From Tenebrionibacter intestinalis (lineage in GTDB: Bacteria; Pseudomonadota; Gammaproteobacteria; Enterobacterales; Enterobacteriaceae): DNA of 40,298 bases. The notes beneath the pieces were generated by a model. The model saw only the letters and a program-made list of their open reading frames with translations, ran no database searches and was not told where the DNA came from. Both the position numbers and the translations under genes were made by a program. Shown one piece after another: positions 36,555 to 40,298 of the stretch (within the stretch, counting starts at the first letter, position 1; each line of letters begins with the position of its first letter). Where the stretch lies: NCBI RefSeq assembly GCF_016632365.1, contig NZ_JAEPBH010000035.1, positions 1,124 to 41,421 of the forward strand, given 5' to 3'.

Positions 36555-36749
36555 AAAAGGGCCTTTTATATCATCCGTAAGTAACGACAGTCAGTCTATT
36601 CCTGTTGTTGCGATGTTGCCACGGCGATCCGTCTTTCTGCGCAACACATCAGCAAGTTTGCGCTAACCGCGTAACAGGCGGCACAATTTGCCCTCGACCC
36701 ATCGAGGCAGTTATGTTGTGATTCTGGTTCAATAAACTAATAATCAGGG

Positions 36750-36792
36750 TATACTCCTGCGTCTTTGTCTGTTTAGCACCGATGAAACGCTC
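36750..36792 (+). promoter_or_regulatory. Probable pncB -10 and possible NadR half-site
   Basis: TATACT (36750-36755) is a good -10 with no clear -35 at 16-17 bp. TGTTTA (36769-36774) just downstream equals half of the NadR box (TGTTTA-N6-TAAACA); the second half is poorly matched. NadR control of pncB is known in enterobacteria, so this is plausible but not shown. Confidence 0.4.
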
Positions 36793-36817
36793 CTGTGAGA
36801 GGTTGCCGCGACGCGCC

Positions 36818-38020
36818 ATGACACGATACGCTTCCCCGATACTGCAAACGCTGTTGGATACCGATGCCTACAAGCTTCATATGCAGCAGGCGGTTTTTCA
36901 CCACTATGATGATGTCAATGTCGCAGCGGAATTTCGCTGTCGTGGTGACGATCTGCTGGGTATTTATGCCGGCGCCATACGCGAACAGGTTGAGCAGATG
37001 CAGCACCTTGCCCTGACGGACGAGGAATTTCGCTGGCTCTGCGCCCTTCCTTTCTTTAAAGACGACTACCTGAGCTGGCTTCGCCAGTTCCGCTATAACC
37101 CGGATCAGGTAAAAATCAGTAGCCAGAACGGCAAGCTTGATATCCGTCTGACCGGCCCCTGGCGCGAAGTCATTATGTGGGAAGTACCGCTGTTAGCCGT
37201 TATTAGCGAAGTGGTACATCGCTACCGTTCGCCGCAGGCAAGCGTTGAGCTTGCGCTGGAGCGACTGGAAACCAAACTTGCAGATCTGGCGAAAATTACC
37301 GCGGACCTCGATATGAGCCGGTTTCGTCTTATGGATTTCGGCACCCGCCGCCGCTTCTCGCGCGATGTGCAGCAGGCCATCGTTGAGCGTTTGCAACAGG
37401 AACCGTGGTTTATCGGCACCAGCAACTACGATCTCGCACGCCGCCTGAATTTAACGCCAATGGGCACCCAGGCGCACGAATGGTTTCAGGCCCATCAACA
37501 AATCAGTCCGGTACTGGCTAACAGCCAGCGCGCGGCGCTGGAAGCCTGGCTTAAAGAGTATCCGGACAGGCTGGGCATCGCGCTTACCGACTGCATCACT
37601 ATGGACGCCTTTCTGCGCGATTTCGGCCGCGAATTCGCCACCCGCTATCAGGGGTTGCGCCATGATTCAGGCGATCCGGTGCAGTGGGGCGAAAAAGCCG
37701 TCGCGCACTATGAAAAACTGGGTATCGATCCCCTCAGTAAGACGCTGATTTTTTCTGATAACCTGGATTTCCCCAAAGCCGTCAGCCTTTACCGGCACTT
37801 CGCTTCACGTGTGCAGTTAGGTTTTGGTATCGGTACCCGATTAACCTGCGACATACCAGGCGTAAAACCGCTTAATATTGTAATTAAGCTGGTGGAATGT
37901 AACGGCAAACCGGTCGCTAAACTCTCAGACAGCCCGGGAAAAACCATCTGCGAAGATAAAGCGTTTGTCCGCGCGCTACGCAAAGCGTTCGATTTGCCTA
38001 AGGTAAGCAAAGCCAGCTAA
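36818..38020 (+). CDS. pncB: Nicotinate phosphoribosyltransferase
   Basis: The 400-residue enzyme makes nicotinate mononucleotide from nicotinate and PRPP with ATP hydrolysis in NAD salvage. [19 protein letters not shown] at the N terminus, [13 protein letters not shown] with the phosphorylated-His region, the [18 protein letters not shown] site and GIGTRLTCD are hallmarks. The frame opens at 36782; the ATG at 36818 gives the E. coli length and start ([19 protein letters not shown]), though its GAGAGG ribosome site is 15 bases away, a long spacing. It has a terminator after it and asnS follows 227 bp downstream. Confidence 0.96.
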   Translation: MTRYASPILQTLLDTDAYKLHMQQAVFHHYDDVNVAAEFRCRGDDLLGIYAGAIREQVEQMQHLALTDEEFRWLCALPFFKDDYLSWLRQFRYNPDQVKISSQNGKLDIRLTGPWREVIMWEVPLLAVISEVVHRYRSPQASVELALERLETKLADLAKITADLDMSRFRLMDFGTRRRFSRDVQQAIVERLQQEPWFIGTSNYDLARRLNLTPMGTQAHEWFQAHQQISPVLANSQRAALEAWLKEYPDRLGIALTDCITMDAFLRDFGREFATRYQGLRHDSGDPVQWGEKAVAHYEKLGIDPLSKTLIFSDNLDFPKAVSLYRHFASRVQLGFGIGTRLTCDIPGVKPLNIVIKLVECNGKPVAKLSDSPGKTICEDKAFVRALRKAFDLPKVSKAS

Positions 38021-38024
38021 TTTT

Positions 38025-38057
38025 AGGGCGCGCGAGCTGCGCCCTGCCTGTCTTTTT
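38025..38057 (+). terminator. Probable pncB terminator
   Basis: AGGGCGC pairs perfectly with GCGCCCT around a 7-base loop, 4 bp after the pncB stop. A T-rich stretch follows after several bases, so it is a slightly imperfect rho-independent terminator. Confidence 0.65.
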
Positions 38058-38247
38058 CTTTTCTGCATCGTGCGAATTCTGCTTGCCCGATAGCCGCCAG
38101 TAGGTAACATAAGTAACCCCCTGTTACAGGGTAAACTTTATTTCCCGGCCCTTAGCCAATTAACGGGATCGGAACATGACGTTTCTGCGGCTTCGTTTTG
38201 CCCGCCGGACGCCGGGATATCACACTGACTTTTAAAGAGAGAAAAAT

Positions 38248-39648
38248 ATGAGCGTTGTGCCTGTAGCTGACGTACTCCAGGGTCGCGTCGCCGTTGACAG
38301 TGAAGTCACCGTGCGCGGATGGGTACGCACACGTAGAGATTCTAAAGCCGGTATCTCCTTCCTTGCCGTTTATGACGGTTCCTGCTTTGATCCCGTACAG
38401 GCCGTCATTAATCATTCTCTGCCGAATTACCATGAAGACGTGCTGCGTCTGACTACCGGCTGCTCCGTTATCGTGACCGGTATCGTCGTCGCCTCTCCAG
38501 GCCAGGGCCAAAGCTTCGAGATTCAGGCAACGCAGGTTGAAGTGACGGGCTGGGTTGACGATCCGGACACTTATCCAATGGCCGCCAAGCGCCACAGCAT
38601 CGAGTATCTGCGTGAAGTCGCGCACCTTCGCCCGCGTACCAATCTGATTGGCGCGGTAGCGCGCGTTCGCCATACGCTGGCGCAGGCGCTGCATCGCTTC
38701 TTTGACGAGCAGGGCTTTTTTTGGGTTTCCACACCGCTTATTACGGCATCCGATACGGAAGGCGCAGGCGAAATGTTCCGCGTTTCCACGCTGGATATGG
38801 AAAACCTGCCGCGCACCGATAAAGGCCGCGTGGATTACGATAAGGACTTTTTCGGCAAAGAAGCTTTTTTGACCGTATCCGGACAGCTTAATGGCGAAAC
38901 TTACGCCTGCGCGCTGTCAAAGATTTACACCTTCGGCCCCACTTTTCGCGCCGAAAACTCCAATACCAGCCGCCATCTCGCCGAGTTCTGGATGCTGGAG
39001 CCTGAAGTCGCGTTTGCCAACCTCAACGATGTCGCTTCACTGGCGGAAGCCATGTTGAAATACGTCTTCAACGCTGTGCTGCAGGAGCGGCGCGACGACA
39101 TGCAGTTCTTTGCCGAGCGCGTTGATAAAGAAGCCATTGAACGCCTGGAGCGTTTCGTAGCGGCCGATTTCGCGCAGGTAGACTACACCGATGCGGTAGC
39201 TATCCTGGAAAAATGCGGCGAACCATTTGAAAACCCGGTGTACTGGGGCGTGGATTTAGCTTCAGAGCATGAGCGCTATCTGGCCGAAAAGCACTTTAAA
39301 GCGCCAGTGGTAGTAAAAAACTATCCGAAAGATATTAAGGCGTTTTACATGCGTCTTAATGAAGATGGCAAAACCGTGGCGGCAATGGATGTACTGGCGC
39401 CGGGCATCGGCGAAATTATCGGCGGCTCCCAGCGTGAAGAGCGCCTGGATGTACTGGATGCCCGCATGGCGGAAATGGGGCTTAATAAAGAAGATTACTG
39501 GTGGTATCGCGATCTGCGCCGCTATGGCACCGTGCCGCATTCCGGCTTCGGGCTTGGCTTTGAGCGCTTGATTGCCTACGTAACCGGCGTTCAGAACGTT
39601 CGTGACGTTATCCCCTTTCCACGTACGCCGCGTAACGCGAATTTCTAA
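38248..39648 (+). CDS. asnS: Asparaginyl-tRNA synthetase
   Basis: The 466-residue class IIb synthetase charges tRNA-Asn. The N-terminal OB-fold anticodon-binding domain ([22 protein letters not shown]) runs to about residue 105. Class II motif 2 is [21 protein letters not shown] and motif 3 [13 protein letters not shown]. Length equals E. coli AsnS. The ATG follows AAAGAGAGAAAA. Its terminator is carried by the downstream repeat copy 2. In E. coli ompF comes next; here unrelated sequence follows to the window edge. Confidence 0.99.
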   Translation: MSVVPVADVLQGRVAVDSEVTVRGWVRTRRDSKAGISFLAVYDGSCFDPVQAVINHSLPNYHEDVLRLTTGCSVIVTGIVVASPGQGQSFEIQATQVEVTGWVDDPDTYPMAAKRHSIEYLREVAHLRPRTNLIGAVARVRHTLAQALHRFFDEQGFFWVSTPLITASDTEGAGEMFRVSTLDMENLPRTDKGRVDYDKDFFGKEAFLTVSGQLNGETYACALSKIYTFGPTFRAENSNTSRHLAEFWMLEPEVAFANLNDVASLAEAMLKYVFNAVLQERRDDMQFFAERVDKEAIERLERFVAADFAQVDYTDAVAILEKCGEPFENPVYWGVDLASEHERYLAEKHFKAPVVVKNYPKDIKAFYMRLNEDGKTVAAMDVLAPGIGEIIGGSQREERLDVLDARMAEMGLNKEDYWWYRDLRRYGTVPHSGFGLGFERLIAYVTGVQNVRDVIPFPRTPRNANF

Positions 39649-39683
39649 ACAGCAACTGACTGAAAGGGCCTGCGTCACGCTGT

Positions 39684-39798
39684 AATGCCAGTCAGTTAAG
39701 CCTGTTTGTAAATAACGATTCCTGTTAATACAAAAATCCACGGCATATTGAGGCCCGTTATATCGGGCCTCTTTTTTTGCTCTCAGCATCCCTGTTCG
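39684..39798. repeat. Intergenic repeat, copy 2, with IS4-like left edge
   Basis: This segment begins TAATGCCAGTCAGTTAAG, matching the IS4 terminal inverted repeat as I remember it at 16 of 18 positions, and aligns with 8247-8365 in the yccA-tusE gap. The 26-base block 39703-39728 differs from copy 1 at one base. It encloses a strong terminator. No matching right-hand inverted repeat was found before the window edge. Confidence 0.6.
39750..39778 (+). terminator. asnS terminator (inside repeat copy 2)
   Basis: GAGGCCCG pairs perfectly with CGGGCCTC around TTATAT and is followed by seven T residues, about 100 bp after the asnS stop. The equivalent hairpin in copy 1 is degraded and lacks the T run. 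Confidence 0.92.
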
Positions 39799-39997
39799 CT
39801 TTAACGCGTACAGGCTTACGCACAGAGCGCTGACGTCTGCTGACAGGCGGGCTGAGGCGAAACAGAACGCCGGGACGGCCGCAAGCTGGCGGTGGACGCA
39901 CCGCGAAGCGGTGGTGATTTTACTGTATCGCAGGCCTTTGCCAGAAGAGCCGCAGCGGCCTGTGTTACCCGCCGCCTGCCCCGTTACTTTATTCGAA

Positions 39998-40103
39998 CCC
40001 CTTATAATGGGGTGTTAGCCAGCCAGACCCGGCATGATTACTGCCCCCAGTCGTCCATGATCCGGGGGGTGATGTCACCGGGTCTGGTGGGGCGCTGGTA
40101 ACC
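39998..40103. other. Large nested hairpin of unknown function
   Basis: A small hairpin ACCCC-TTATAAT-GGGGT (39998-40014) contains a TATAAT that could be a -10. It is followed by a two-stage stem: GTTA(G)CCAGC (40013-40022) pairs with GCTGGTAAC (40094-40102), and inside it CCAGACCCGG (40023-40032) pairs with CCGGGTCTGG (40078-40087), with further weaker pairing of C-rich and G-rich strands in the loop. Such nested structure suggests a structured RNA, an intron domain or a cruciform site. I cannot identify it. Confidence 0.5.
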
Positions 40104-40211
40104 GCTAACAGGAGCCAGGTCAGGCATTTTACGCCGGGACCGTCTGTAAAGTGGATGCCGGTACCTGCTCCCCGTGGTTATCTGGTTAACCCGTATAAAC
40201 CAGGAGACAGA

Positions 40212-40277
40212 ATGACCGAATCCAGCGATTACGAATCAGTCCAGGTGAACCGCACCGGTTTTCCTGGAGAGAGCTAA
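40212..40277 (+). CDS. Possible 21-residue leader-like peptide
   Basis: ATG at 40212 has AGGAGA 5-6 bases upstream, a strong ribosome-binding site, and opens a frame of 21 codons (MTESSDYESV...FPGES) ending in TAA at 40275-40277. It resembles no family I know. It lies 109 bp after the nested hairpin and 20 bp before the window edge, so it could be a leader peptide or a chance frame ahead of a gene to the right. Confidence 0.3.
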   Translation: MTESSDYESVQVNRTGFPGES

Positions 40278-40298
40278 GACAGGAAGCTCAGGCTGCCA

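Noticed and set aside
1-40298. CRISPR arrays, complete insertion sequences or toxin-antitoxin pairs
   Set aside because: No regular short repeat-spacer pattern, no intact transposase and no recognisable toxin or antitoxin gene was seen on either strand.

Overview
The window is a stretch of enterobacterial chromosome. From position 7130 to 39648 it follows, in reversed orientation, the Escherichia coli K-12 order serT-yccA-tusE-acyP(yccX)-rlmI-hspQ-yccU-mgsA-helD-yccF-yccS-sxy-sulA-ompA-matP-ycbZ-fabA-rmf-pqiCBA-uup-rlmL-ycbX-zapC-pyrD-pepN-pncB-asnS. Gene order, protein lengths and conserved control sites (LexA, FadR/FabR, sigma-32, CpxR) place it in Enterobacteriaceae. The proteins differ from those of E. 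coli and Salmonella, and I do not name a genus.

The left 7.1 kb is accessory DNA abutting the serT tRNA gene. On the minus strand it holds the first ~630 residues of a giant BapA-prefix adhesin with 117-residue Ig-like repeats, running off the left edge. Directly upstream is a secreted OmpA-family protein, then a soluble winged-helix regulator. Divergently, across a long AT-rich gap, lies a ToxR/CadC/MarT-type membrane-bound regulator coupled to a FidL-like membrane protein. This resembles the marT-fidL pair of Salmonella, which controls the adhesin MisL, so the block reads as a self-contained adhesin island with its own regulation. Between it and serT are about 1 kb of apparently decayed DNA and the C-terminal remnant of a phage-type tyrosine integrase.

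The core contains housekeeping genes: tRNA thiolation (tusE), rRNA methylation (rlmI, rlmL), methylglyoxal synthesis (mgsA), helicase IV (helD), competence regulation (sxy), SOS division inhibition (sulA), outer membrane (ompA), terminus organisation (matP), unsaturated fatty acid synthesis (fabA), ribosome hibernation (rmf), the Pqi envelope lipid-transport system, ABC-F protein Uup, divisome factor zapC, pyrimidine and NAD synthesis (pyrD, pncB), aminopeptidase N and AsnRS. The E. coli gene yccT (csgI) is missing between mgsA and yccU.

Two intergenic gaps (yccA-tusE and downstream of asnS) share a repeat whose outer end resembles an IS4 terminal inverted repeat. The last 300 bases hold a large nested hairpin followed by a 21-codon reading frame with a good ribosome-binding site, where ompF would follow asnS in E. 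coli. I could not identify it.
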